DNA from: Patiria miniata
Lineage: Eukaryota > Echinodermata > Asteroidea > Valvatida > Asterinidae
Assembly: GCF_015706575.1 (NCBI RefSeq)
Contig: NW_024037065.1
Coordinates: 4,402,001 to 4,466,000, forward strand
Direction of reading: 5' to 3'
Length of the DNA: 64,000 nucleotides
Part shown: positions 32,801 through 41,894 of the stretch, one piece after another
How the letters are laid out: the number at the start of each line of letters is the position of its first letter
How positions within the stretch are numbered: the first letter of the stretch is position 1
Translations under genes and position numbers: made by a program
The notes under the pieces: generated by a model
Told to the model about the DNA's origin: nothing
Database searches by the model: none
The model's input: only the letters and a program-made list of their open reading frames with translations

Positions 32801-35800
32801 TGAAATACTTGGAGTGGAACTTCAAAAAAACTCTTGATTCAGTGACACTTGCAGCTTATTTGTAATAATTATGAATCATTGTGTTAAGTACTTTTTGTGC
32901 TCAACTTTTACACATGTAAAAAATGTTTGTGCATGTATGATCACAAGTCATTAATTGAGAACAGAGCTCTTGTATTGATTGATTTGGAATATGTAAGTTA
33001 AAATCTGATTGTCAACGAGTGTTCATATTTTGATTCAGTACATTGGTTAGACAATTGGACCCCAAAAACAGTTGGCAGTATGTGTGAAGTTAAAGCTAAA
33101 GATTGTTCAGGTGACCAGTCTAATAATTCAGTAGCTCAGTTTTGCCAGATGTCAAGTGTATTTATTTTTTGCAACATTGCCATAAAATGTACAGATTGAG
33201 TTAAAGTATTTTGAATCTACATGTGCTTCTAACAGGATTAATTGTACAGTGGAAATGGTTTGCTAGTATATTTCATGACACGTGTACTATGTAAATTATG
33301 TAAATAAGCTGATTGTTCATGTGATTTCAGTTTGAATAATTGTAAACCAAAAAGTCGGTATTAATTGTGCTCACTACATAGAATACCCATGGATTGGTCC
33401 AGTATATGTAATTCTCGATCATGACCAATTTTCCTTTTGGTCTTTAGACATGATTATCATTGAAGGCATTGTGTATTTTAGGAAAATAACAATGTAAATA
33501 GGATGAATTTACAAGATTTGTTATCACTGTTATTTAAAAATGCAAGAGGCAGATTTCAGTATGTCTTTTTGTTTTGGACTCATTGTAGTACTCTAGACGG
33601 TTGGACAATTGACTAGAATATTTGCTAGTGTGATATTCTTACAGTGTTAAGTTATACAGTGCCTAGTACAAATGGAGGTTATGCAAATGCATATAAGTTT
33701 AGGTTAGGCCAAAAAAAAAAAATTCGGAATTGACGCGGCCACGCGGCTTTTTTTTTTTTTTTTCCTTTTTTTTTCTTTTCTTCAGCTTGGATTGTACAGA
33801 CAAGGTGGGTACTATTTTGCTTTTTTGGTGTCCTCATGTACATTGGTGGCCTCCATAATTTGCCTTGGTGCTTTCGATCATTTGCCTTGGTGCAGTTTCC
33901 CATTCCTTGGTGCTCTTTGGTAAAAAAAATTGAGGAGGTGCGGAAATAGAGGGCGCTGTTGGAGCTACCGCGGAACATTTTGGAAAAAAAAAAGATCGAC
34001 GCGCATGCTTAAAATCGACGCGCGCGCTGACCAGAGACCGACTTATTTTTTTTTTGGCCTTATATATAGTTTTTTTTTTTTTTAGAATTGTGGAAGTGTA
34101 TGTTTAAGACTCATAGTTGTAGCATATATTGCAAGTTAGGTTGTGTATCGAAATTTGGTTTATTGGATCAAATGTATTCAATTTCAGTTCCCTGTAGTTT
34201 GATAGAAGTACAGAGAAATTTAGGACTCCTTTTGAAATAACCAGTTGTCACTATTTTGTATTTTGTTAGCCTGTGACATGCAGATGATGTCAAAATTAAC
34301 TATTCGCTCAGAATGTGTGCAGTGGTTACCAGTACAGTGTGTAATGTAACTACGTTTTGTGTTGAGTTTGGATATGTAAAAACGTCAGACAAATTCGACT
34401 TTGACTAATTATGTCAGAAGAGTAAGATGGACAATGTATCATGCAGATTTGCCATTGGTCTAGGTGAAAGGTTATCACCAGGATATTGTACGCATGTAAA
34501 TAAGTTCTGAATCTTAAGAGGAAATGTTGTTTAAGAGTTTTTGCAGACTTGTTTGAGAAAAGCCTGCATTGTTAAAGTTAAGCCCAGAAGTTACACATGT
34601 TAGCCATGTTGTTTATTGTTGATAGCAAAACAAATGTTCCAGTATTGTTGTTCAATAGTTAGGTTTTGTTTGAAAGAGAGGTAATTGTACCACAGGAGCT
34701 TGTACAATTAAGGGGCCGGAATGTTAGTGCCAAATTCACCGCATGAAACAGTTACAGCGCCCTCTGTTGACAGAAAAGTTTGTAGATATCGTTATGGGAT
34801 ATCGATCGATAGGAGCGTGGAGGACATACGTTTTTTCAACCTTTGTAACAGTTTTGTATCACCTTTTTGACACTTTTGACAAGCTTATTCTCGAATTTTC
34901 TATTGGTGTGCTAGTTCATGATTGTTAAATCAGTCTGGTAGAATTGATGTAGTAAAAAGGTCTGGGATTTCATCAACTCCGGGAAGCCTGAGAGCTGTGG
35001 CTCAATCTGTTTTCGAGAGGCTGCAGATCATTGATAACAGAATCCTAGGAAGTGCTTGTATTGTGATTAAATTTTTAGGATTGTTGTGATTTGCTGAATG
35101 ATGCTTCATTTCCCACCAGAAATATAATACAGTAGGAAGTATGTTTCTGCATTCTGTAATGTATCAATACAAAAACAAAATGCATGGTGATCATGACCAT
35201 TTTTTTTTAAATTACAGGAGGAAAGGTCAACTCAAACCAGTGCAACTTCAGCCAGGACTAACTCATCAACAGTGACTCTTTCAGGTGGTGCCCCCGAGGC
35301 AGGAACTCCGACAGTAAATAACCTGTTTCTTTTCTTTTTTATTTTTACTATTCGCCAAATATTCAAGAAATGACCTTTTTTTGTCTCTCAGCATACCTCC
35401 ATAATATATAAAATCCGGCCCCACGTTTAATTCTATACATTTTATATTGAATAAGTCTGCACGATCCCCCATGCATTCATACCTTTGATCTTTTCTTATC
35501 TTGCCCATTTCATGCTAGACCAGAGTGAAGGCCTAGTTCAGTGCTATTGAAGACTGCACTCCTTTTCAGCAGCCGTTGGTGTTTTTTTTTGGGGGGGGCG
35601 GGGCACTATATGTTACATCACATCCAGAATTCACACTTGTGGTGCTGAATGTTGCTCATTAATTTAAGTGCATGACATTGCTAAGCACCCAATGTGTACC
35701 AGCGTTTAAAATGTATATTTACAAAATATCGTCTTGAAACGTCAGCACACACCATTGGCATGATTTACATGATGCTTATACTGTAACTAAAAGTCCAATA

Positions 35801-36936
35801 ACGTTTTCTTAACAATTTGGTGGTTTTGTTTTCGGATGTTTGCAAATGTCTCTTTAACACCGATTTCCATGGGCTCTCATGATTATGTCGTACCTCAAAT
35901 TTGCCAGAAGTAATTCCTGTTTTGTGTAGGATTGCCTCTTCTTATGACCCAGGTCTACATTCCTGAACTAGTAGCCCACTTCGGACAGCCACTCTGAAAA
36001 TAGTCGTTTATGTTGGAACAATCAGATTCTTTGTCAATATACAGCAATCCTTCCTGGAATGTGTGTACGTCCAAGTTGAGTAATTTGGCTTAAAACTGCG
36101 ACCTTCAACTTCTACAAACGCCCTTGATGAGCAGTGAAAGCGACCACAGTAAAACTTATATTTTCTAAAAAGGCCGGGAATTCTATGACAATGTTGCAGA
36201 AAAACTTTAAAAATCACACACACTTTCTTGTATGAACATGCTCATTGACCTATTTATTCTTCTTACCTTGTAGGGTCCAGTTTTGGAACCAACATACTCC
36301 GACTGTAAGTTCACATATGATACATTTTACCCATTTCACCCTTGTCTCTACTACTATAATTATTGTTTGTTAACCCACCTGCCAAATAATTTAATGTTCA
36401 ATTTCACTGTTGTAACCCTTCCCCAGGGTTATGGGAATTGTTCCTATTTGTGGAATAAAACATAACAAAACAAAAAAAAACTCTACATTCCCCTACGTTT
36501 GCCATGATTTCCTTGACGATAGTATGTTACATGCACATGACATACATGCACTTCTTTTGTTCCTTCAAAATAAATGCTCTAATTTGAGGGCGTGTTGCGA
36601 ATTGTAATTTTGGCAACTTCAAGCCTATTTACTGGCCTGCATACATGCACATGTAGACCTTTATTATCAGTGTGATTACTGTATGGCCTTTATCTTGGAA
36701 GCTTTGGCCTGACCTGCCCATAACTTTGTTAATGTATATGTTACAAGCACCAATATTATTGCACCGAAATTTATTCAAATGTTGTATTTGACTGCTGGAT
36801 TGACACTAAACATTGGCCTCATTTGAAACCAAAGAAAATGGACTCGAATACTTGTTGTGGAATGCAAACTTATCATGATTCTTTCATTCTTTATAGGTTT
36901 GAGACAGCATTTATGTGCAAGCAGGTACCCCAACGG
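20827..36936 (+). CDS. Multi-exon gene of unknown function (exons 20827-20883, 25857-25903, 26091-26168, 35218-35313, 36274-36304, 36897-36936)
   Basis: Each segment is flanked by a pyrimidine-rich AG acceptor and a GT donor, and the phases mostly chain. Exon 1 encodes RNTSESPSDEEWTPGVGEE. Exon 2 has SPISLPDVLKLDP. Exon 3 begins FDFSPSPEHPPKPPSTAA. Exon 4 begins EERSTQTSATSARTNSS. Exon 5 has GPVLEPTYSD and exon 6 LRQHLCASRYPN. Exons 3-6 join in phase without stops; between exons 1 and 2 the phases do not fit, so an exon is missing or exon 1 belongs elsewhere. The peptide is acidic, then Pro/Ser/Thr-rich and disordered, like the N-terminal part of many nuclear or transposase-type proteins. No start, stop or named domain is seen. 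It could be a host gene or an element gene. Confidence 0.4.
21817..21915. repeat. Short inverted repeat related to the 9.0-kb MITE
   Basis: CAAACGGTCGAGTTGG at 21818 and ACAACTCGACCGTTTG at about 21898 are inverted copies of the arm motif of the MITE at 8993-9378. They enclose about 65 bp. Confidence 0.55.
22619..23077 (-). other. Open frame of uncertain status with a cysteine-rich patch
   Basis: The 152-aa minus-strand frame contains SVTKNTPNTCSCLCYPDPPC followed by a Ser/Thr-rich tail. The cysteine spacing could be a zinc-binding exon of an element gene. No splice chain or family is established and it may be chance. Confidence 0.25.
26183..26353 (+). repeat. 5' LTR (or LTR part) of BEL/Pao fossil
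   Basis: Starts TGTTAGTGCCAAATTC and matches 34722-34894 along its length. It starts 14 bases after a splice donor of the surrounding gene. Confidence 0.75.
26761..27279 (+). pseudogene. BEL/Pao fossil part: gag-like region
   Basis: The open frame begins MDELDKDQVMLSTVDPW. It has a Gly/Pro-rich N-terminus, a glutamine-rich helix and FNGNPLDYHAFVRAFE, the typical DUF1759-like start of the BEL/Pao gag domain. Confidence 0.7.
27601..28494 (+). pseudogene. BEL/Pao fossil part: zinc knuckles and aspartic protease
   Basis: Two knuckle-like motifs (CIYCSDASHCIKSC and CFGCMRASSHLARDC) are followed by a third cysteine pair (CSICRRWHP). A retropepsin-like DSG motif lies in YAFLDSGSNAVFC. The remainder agrees with DUF1758 of BEL/Pao polyproteins. 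Confidence 0.75.
28516..29842 (+). pseudogene. BEL/Pao fossil part: reverse transcriptase and connection region
   Basis: The linker typical of Pao elements (LEKLFNHDFNERIIED) is followed by RT blocks. The catalytic YVDD lies in NFYVDDCLCSTL, and FGAVSSPSCANYALKKTA comes before it. The region ends with FDPLGCVSPVVLPAKQLLQ, diagnostic of the BEL/Pao A17-type section. Confidence 0.75.
29843..30339 (+). pseudogene. BEL/Pao fossil part: RNase H-like region
   Basis: The segment around 30004-30273 has YFWTDSILVLRYINSRT and FVANRLAIILDGSSPTQWHH, with SALNPADVCSRG after it. This is the Pao RNase H pattern with the D...S and NPAD motifs. Confidence 0.65.
30340..30845 (-). mobile_element. LINE 3' fragment (CR1/L2/RTE-like) nested in the BEL/Pao fossil
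   Basis: Minus-strand sequence at 30840-30541 encodes FKILLITYKILYGLAPLNL and then LGDRAFECAAPKLWNALPLN. This is the well-known C-terminal end of non-LTR retrotransposon ORF2 proteins. An untranslated tail of about 200 bp ends in (ATT)n at 30342-30365, the 3' microsatellite of such LINEs. Only the last 100 or so codons are present, so it is a typical 5'-truncated copy. It is younger than the host BEL/Pao element. Confidence 0.75.
31029..32375 (+). pseudogene. BEL/Pao fossil part: integrase
   Basis: The 448-aa open frame holds the zinc-binding HHCC part (RRFHETSGHCGRNHVL, CVMCRRSRAKF) and the core with GMDCFGPLEV and MRSDNGTNLVVAERE. The catalytic Glu region (GGVWERQIRTVRKLL) and a C-terminal DUF5641-like segment (WRRWVKEYLPQLQERHKW, PRNLWPLGRVV) follow. 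Confidence 0.8.
32376..33706. other. BEL/Pao 3' untranslated region, first half
   Basis: No gene. A GAGCCTAGCGCCGCCTC-type string near 32471 recurs near 32617. The rest is AT-rich. Confidence 0.5.
33707..34059. mobile_element. PIF/Harbinger-type MITE nested in the BEL/Pao fossil
   Basis: Inverted ends GGCCAAAAAAAAAA and TTTTTTTTTTGGCC are flanked by a TTA duplication (33704-33706 and 34060-34062), as is typical of PIF/Harbinger elements. The interior is non-coding, with TTGGTGC-type repeats and CGCGCGC near the right end. Confidence 0.65.
34722..34894 (+). repeat. 3' LTR (or LTR part) of BEL/Pao fossil
   Basis: Starts TGTTAGTGCCAAATTC right after the purine tract. About 3% different from the 5' repeat. 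Confidence 0.75.
34895..35217. other. Intron remainder
   Basis: No coding signal between the BEL/Pao repeat and the exon at 35218, apart from the acceptor pyrimidine tract (TTTTTTTTAAATTACAG). Confidence 0.5.
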
Positions 36937-37483
36937 TACGTATCTTTTGACTTACTTACACAAAGTCATTGCAGTTTATTAGCAAACAAATAAGTGTTGA
37001 TCATTTGATCCATTTAATTAGATTCCATCAAGTTACCTTTGCTTTTATGAGGATTGACAGAATCTTTAGCAGGATACCGAGTGCGACAAATTTAAGAGAG
37101 AACAAACACACAATTTGAAATGAATTCCCACTTTGGTTTCCTTTTTTGGCTTATTTATTTCAACCTAAAAGATAATGTAATAACCCATACACATTCTGCT
37201 CTTTATTTTTAATGTAAAATTGTTAAATTTGTAAGCAGTCTCTTTATTCGATGGCATTTTCTTTTTGTGTCTTCATACCTCCGTTATTAAATGGAAGCCT
37301 GGCAGATGTGTCACTAGTTATAGTGTTTTAGTCTTTATGACTTTTTTTTTAGTTATTTAGTGTTTTAGTTTCTTCATTCCTCAGAGGTAAATGAACACTT
37401 CATTTATCAAGATAATTTTTATATACAAAGGAAGCAGGAAGCATTGTTTCGTAGTACATTGTACAAAAAATTCATGATAGTTC
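36937..37483. other. Intron or intergenic, nothing recognised
   Basis: AT-rich DNA without supported features, up to the MITE at 37484. Confidence 0.4.
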
Positions 37484-37715
37484 GGGGCCGTATCATAGGT
37501 GCGACGCCTTATAGGTCCGACGCCTCATAAGTCCGAAATTTTGGACTTATGAGGCGTCAGACTTATGATGCAAAAAATGTATTTATTTCGCCTCAGAGGT
37601 CCGACGCCTCATAAGTCCAACGTCGGAAAAATTAGGCGTTTAATTTGTCGGACCTACAAGGCGTCGGAGCTATGAGGTGTTGGACCTATGAGGCGTCGGA
37701 CTTATGCGTGGACCC
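37484..37715. mobile_element. MITE built of nested inverted repeats, with 9-bp target duplication
   Basis: TGATAGTTC occurs at 37475-37483 and again at 37716-37724, flanking a 232-bp body. The body starts GGGGCCGTATCATAGG and ends CTTATGCGTGGACCC. It consists largely of GTCCGACGCCTCATAAG and its inverse, about eight copies in both orientations. A 9-bp duplication is typical of Mutator-like elements, so that superfamily is suggested but not shown. Confidence 0.65.
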
Positions 37716-37944
37716 TGATAGTTCAATTTGTAAAGAACATATTGCAGCATAATTCATCTTTTTCCGTAATAATCGATTTGAGGCAAATGGAATTGCAGCT
37801 TCAAATAATTTATCACCGCTGGACCGTTGACAAGGCTGGTTGGAAGGTTAGCCATTCCAGGTCACTCCCCTTGTGGCCACAATGATTTAAGTGCATGAAC
37901 TAGTTCACTGTAATTGAACTGTAACTGAAAGTTCGAGCACACGG

Positions 37945-38256
37945 TCACTTTTGCTTGAGCAGCCGCGCAGTTAGGTCTGGCAAGAAAGATTTGTCTTGCT
38001 GAAAAATTTCCAGTTGATATTTTTGTTGAGCGAGCTGCCTCTTGGCCGGTCGATGGCGTGAAGTGAAGGCGGCGACAGCCTCGATCGTCCGCCCGGCAGG
38101 TTCCAGTCCCAGCCACCGGTTGACGTTAGAGTTCATCAGGTAGGACACGGGACACGATGCGTAGTCGACGGTCGTTGCAAGTACTTCGGTCCCATAGTTG
38201 ACCGTGGGACTGGGGAGCGGCATCCTTATTGACCGTCTGCTAGCTGCGCCATTCAC
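37945..38256 (-). other. Unidentified 103-aa minus-strand frame
   Basis: The frame has SPTVNYGTEVLATTVDYA and NRWLGLEPAGRTIEAVAAF followed by a basic, helical, Gln-rich end. Composition and codon use look more protein-like than the neighbours. I do not recognise a family. It overlaps the start of a DIRS-like fossil and could be part of another element. Confidence 0.3.
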
Positions 38257-38299
38257 CAGGCTTCAGTCGGCCGCGCCTGGAGGGAGCTCGTCTATATGA

Positions 38300-40230
38300 C
38301 GACTTTGCACGTTGCGGTAAGTCCATTCATGTCGCACTTACTCCTGAATTAGTGGGTTACAAGTTCCCATTGCTCGTCACTTCGGCCCCTACATAGCTGA
38401 TTCAACCGCTTCTTTCCTCTTTTGCCATTCATGCCACTTGAACTAGTGTATGTGATAATCTGGGGTGTGGAGTCTCCTTTAATTTGCAGGAAATAATTTG
38501 GCAAAATTTGGCAAGGGGGGTTTTAGGGTTCGGCGTACTTCTGCAGTCACTTCATGTACATGGTTGGAGTTTACTGTAGTTTCTTTGAGTAATACTGTTT
38601 TACTTTGAGTCGCCGGCTTGGCTGATTTGCCCGCATCATAAGCAAACTCCCCGTTTAACATCAATCGAGTAGTTGACATCTGCCTTTCTAGTTTTTTGCT
38701 TCGGTTTATTTGTTATGCATGCTCGTCATTTGCTGTTATATGCGGAAACAATCCGCTCTGCCGCATTCCGACGTATTGGCTATGCCTGGCGAGATTTTGA
38801 TATTCAGTTGCGCCAGCAGCAGGCGCGTCTGCCGTCCGGCTCTGTGGCAAACATCGATGCCGAAACTTGGTTAACACTGCTCGGGGCACCCGTCTTACAA
38901 CAGCCTATTTTTCGTCCCATCAGAAAGCGATAGTACTAATTCGAATGCTCCGAATTTTTTTTTGCGTTTTTTCCCCATTACCATAGATACAATGTACACA
39001 CGTTTGAGGAAGGTTTTAATATGATTTTCAACTAGATTTTTCCGGACCAAGGGTTAGTTCTTCTGCTCGCATTTCTCAGTCTGCTCGTGAACATCCAAAC
39101 TTTACATTACAACATCGATTGTGAGATTGACTTCGGTCGTCCCATGTTTGTCTGAGTCTCTTCCCATTTCACGTTGTCCACCGATGGGTCTGGTACCAAA
39201 GCAGGTACCTACGCATCTGATTTCGGTTGATTCTTAATTTGTCGTCCCCAATACTAGAATAGAAGTTCAGTGAACGGCTTCGTTGACCAATCTGTCACTG
39301 CCGTCATTTACACAAGTTCGATGATGCAATAACCCTGATTTCTAGTTTAGATAAGCTAGGGTTCACTTTAAAACGGTCTGATATAACATCAGCTTTTCGC
39401 TTATAACCTGTTCATCCGGATGATTTTGATTTGCTGGGGTTTTTATGGCCATGTTTATTACGATAAATGTATGCCTATGGGATGCGCCATTTTATGTGTC
39501 ATGTTTGAACTGTTTAGTACTTACTTTTCTTGAGTACAGATGTACTCGTAAGGTTGCTATACTCTCAAAAAAGGGTTTTTTTTCTGTAATTTTTCTGGCA
39601 TTGGTGCTAGTCGCTCTAATGAGTGTGCCCGTTCCCTTCAATCTTTCGAGTGGTTTGGGAGCGATCTTGCCCCCACGTTTAATACAGAGAAAAATCGGGA
39701 CAACGAACCTTGCTTTGTTGGGCTTAGCATCTTCCATGGTTTCGCAGCAGGTACAGTTTGCAAAACAGTCACCTGAAGCACCAATACAGTAACAAAAGAA
39801 CCACGTGTTTCTCCAAATTTCTCAAGAAAACACCAGCGTATACGCTGGCAAATGGTCAGCGCATGTAATAAGGTGAAGTTCCTTTCTATCGCTTGTATGA
39901 AGTGGTTTCCACTTGTGCCTGCATTGCAACAATGGACAGGGATAATTTTTGACCTACGTTTTGTAGCTCCATGATGGTTTGATCTTCATTAGACATTCGT
40001 CCAAGTGTCATCAGTTGATCATGCGCTCGTGCGACAATTTGTTGTTGTTTGAACAGTGTTTGAAGTTTTATATTCAGTTTATATATCGGCATGAACAAAC
40101 TTTTACAAAACGCCTTTGCCCCGGCCCCTCGCACGAACCTGTTATATTGGAAGGCTTGACAGCTTTTCAGATCCGTGCACGTCAAGAATTGGATGCCGAG
40201 GATTGTCCTTCCATGTTGTAGCTTGTTAAG
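38300..40230 (+). mobile_element. DIRS-like (tyrosine-recombinase) retroelement fossil, fragmentary
   Basis: A gag-like piece (38673-38933, RRIGYAWRDFDIQLRQQQAR and AETWLTLLGAP) is followed about 500 bp later by reverse-transcriptase sequence. That sequence has VHPDDFDLLG, YYDKCMPMGCA and FELFS-type residues near 39390-39530, as in DIRS elements. The recombinase is not recognised. It is heavily broken and old-looking, with uncertain limits. Confidence 0.5.
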
Positions 40231-40839
40231 TTCATTATCTTGTCGGTATCTGGTTATGCCTCTTCTTTAATTAACCTACTACGTATCTGGATTTTCTTCA
40301 ATTTGTAGTAGCTGAGTTATCCTCACACACACACACACACATACTTGTATTGACCTTCAATCGTGGACATGTATTTTTAACCCAACAACTGTGGACGTCT
40401 TTATTTGACGGCCTATGCAGGCCATTTGCGAGATTATCATTACAACTGCATGGGGCTTTGCAAAAACATACAGGAGGAAGCTGTGCAGGTCTTCTGGATA
40501 GACCTGTTTTCCACCGTGGGCATCTCCATATACCTACCCCCTCATCCAGTACCTGCAAAATGTGGACCACGGTATCTAACTGTACCTGCGTGGACATCTT
40601 TGAAATCACACAATGTTAAATACATATGGCGGGGCCCGTGGTTTTTGAACCAATTTTTCAAGGGGGGGGGGGGGTTGCAGTGAAGGCAAAGATTTGTAAA
40701 TATTGTTTATATATTTTAAAGAATATATTATTCAAAATGGGGGATCCATGGGGACGTTAGCACCCTCCGTCCATTCCCCAATTCTCACACCCCGTTGATA
40801 TGGCACTGCCACCGTGAATGTCTTCTTATCTCATAAGGT
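40231..40839. other. Spacer with a (CA)n run and a poly-G tract
   Basis: (CA)n lies at 40323-40342 and poly-G at 40662-40674. Several overlapping short frames at 40350-40683 have no recognisable product. Confidence 0.4.
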
Positions 40840-41750
40840 ATTATAACGACTTGATTCCTTTCATCAAGATGTCCACGATGACAAACTGGCTTACTGTCAC
40901 AGGCGTAATGTCCACGGCGGCATAGTCAATTAATACATTATACATCTTTAAAAAAAAAGATATCCAATTTGGTAGGCATTATAACAAAAGAATGCATTTC
41001 TATCAAGATGTCCACTATGACATGTTGGCATTCAGTCCCAATTTATTAATGTCCACGGTGGCATAGTACAATACATAGAGGTCCACGTTTGAAGGTTATA
41101 AGAAGTGTGTATTGTTAAGACGTTTATGGGAGAAAAGTAAAAAAAAAAATGGATCCAATTTGGTAGGTGTTGTAACAAAAGAATTCCTTTTTATCAAGAT
41201 ATCTACGCTGACATGTTGGCAGACAATCCCAAAATTATTAATGTCCACGGTGGCATAGTACAATACATAGAGTTCCACGTTTGCAGGTATAGTAAGAAGG
41301 GTGTGTACCGACGTTTATGAGAGAAAAATAAAAATATGAATCAAATGTGGTAAGAATTCCTTTACTGTCCACGATGACATGTTGGCGTACTATTCCAAAA
41401 TAGTTCATTTCAACGGTGGCATAGTACAATTCATAGAAGTCCACGTTTGCAGGTTTTGTAAGAAAGCCAGGTTTATATTTTTAAATGTTTATGGGAGAAA
41501 CATGAAAAAAAAAATAAATAAAAATTCGACCCAATTTTTTAAAGGTATTGTAACAAGGAATTCCTTTTTGTCAAGATGTCCACGATGACATGTTGATATA
41601 CAAAATTAGTAATGTCCACGGTGGCATAGTACAGTACATAAAGGTCCACGTTTGCAGGTTTTGTAAGAAGGGGTGTGTATTGTAAAGATGTCTGTGGGAG
41701 AAAATTAGAAAAAAGTACAAAATGGACACAATTTGGTAGGTATTGGTATC
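40840..41750. repeat. Satellite-like tandem array, about five units of 140-210 bp
   Basis: The pair GATGTCCACGATGACATG and GTCCACGGTGGCATAGTAC recurs at about 40867/40911, 41006/41051, 41197/41244, 41367/41412 and 41576/41613. TTTATGGGAGAAA and CAATTTGGTAGGTATTG lie in between. The units are diverged. The array abuts the 3' end of the Penelope-like element. Confidence 0.75.
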
Positions 41751-41824
41751 GTTTCGGTTTGCGGTAACACCATGTGGTAATAACTACTGCTTAGAAGATA
41801 TTAGTTCTAAAAGAACTTGTGTTT

Positions 41825-41870
41825 GGTCTCAACGTTTCGACTAGCCTGCTCTAGTCATCGTCAGGAGACT
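41825..41870 (-). ncRNA. Hammerhead-ribozyme-like motif of the Penelope-like element
   Basis: On the minus strand GTCTC is followed by the core CTGACGA. A stem GACTAG/CTAGTC with a 6-base loop, the core GAAAC, and GTTGAGAC, which closes stem I with GTCTC, come next. This is the C-U-G-A-N-G-A ... G-A-A-A arrangement. One extra U precedes stem II and stem III is minimal with palindromic ACGT, as reported for the Penelope-like class. Confidence 0.6.
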
Positions 41871-41894
41871 GAAGATACTTGGAGATGCTACTCG

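Larger units (their letters stand above)
26183..34894 (+). mobile_element. BEL/Pao LTR retrotransposon fossil, about 8.7 kb, broken, with two later insertions
   Basis: The domain order is that of BEL/Pao: gag-like with DUF1759 flavour, CCHC-type knuckles, aspartic protease (DUF1758), Pao-type reverse transcriptase, RNase H and integrase with a DUF5641-like end. Matching direct repeats lie at 26183-26353 and 34722-34894, about 3% diverged, which suggests a fairly recent insertion. A purine tract (AAGGGGCCGGAA) ends at 34721, directly before the 3' repeat. No target duplication was identified and the outer LTR limits are uncertain. The internal region has several breaks. A LINE fragment (about 30340-30845) and a Harbinger-type MITE (33707-34059) are nested inside. 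Confidence 0.85.

Noticed and set aside
39445-39792. 115-aa frame read as a membrane protein
   Set aside because: The hydrophobic look comes from reading DIRS-like reverse-transcriptase sequence out of frame.
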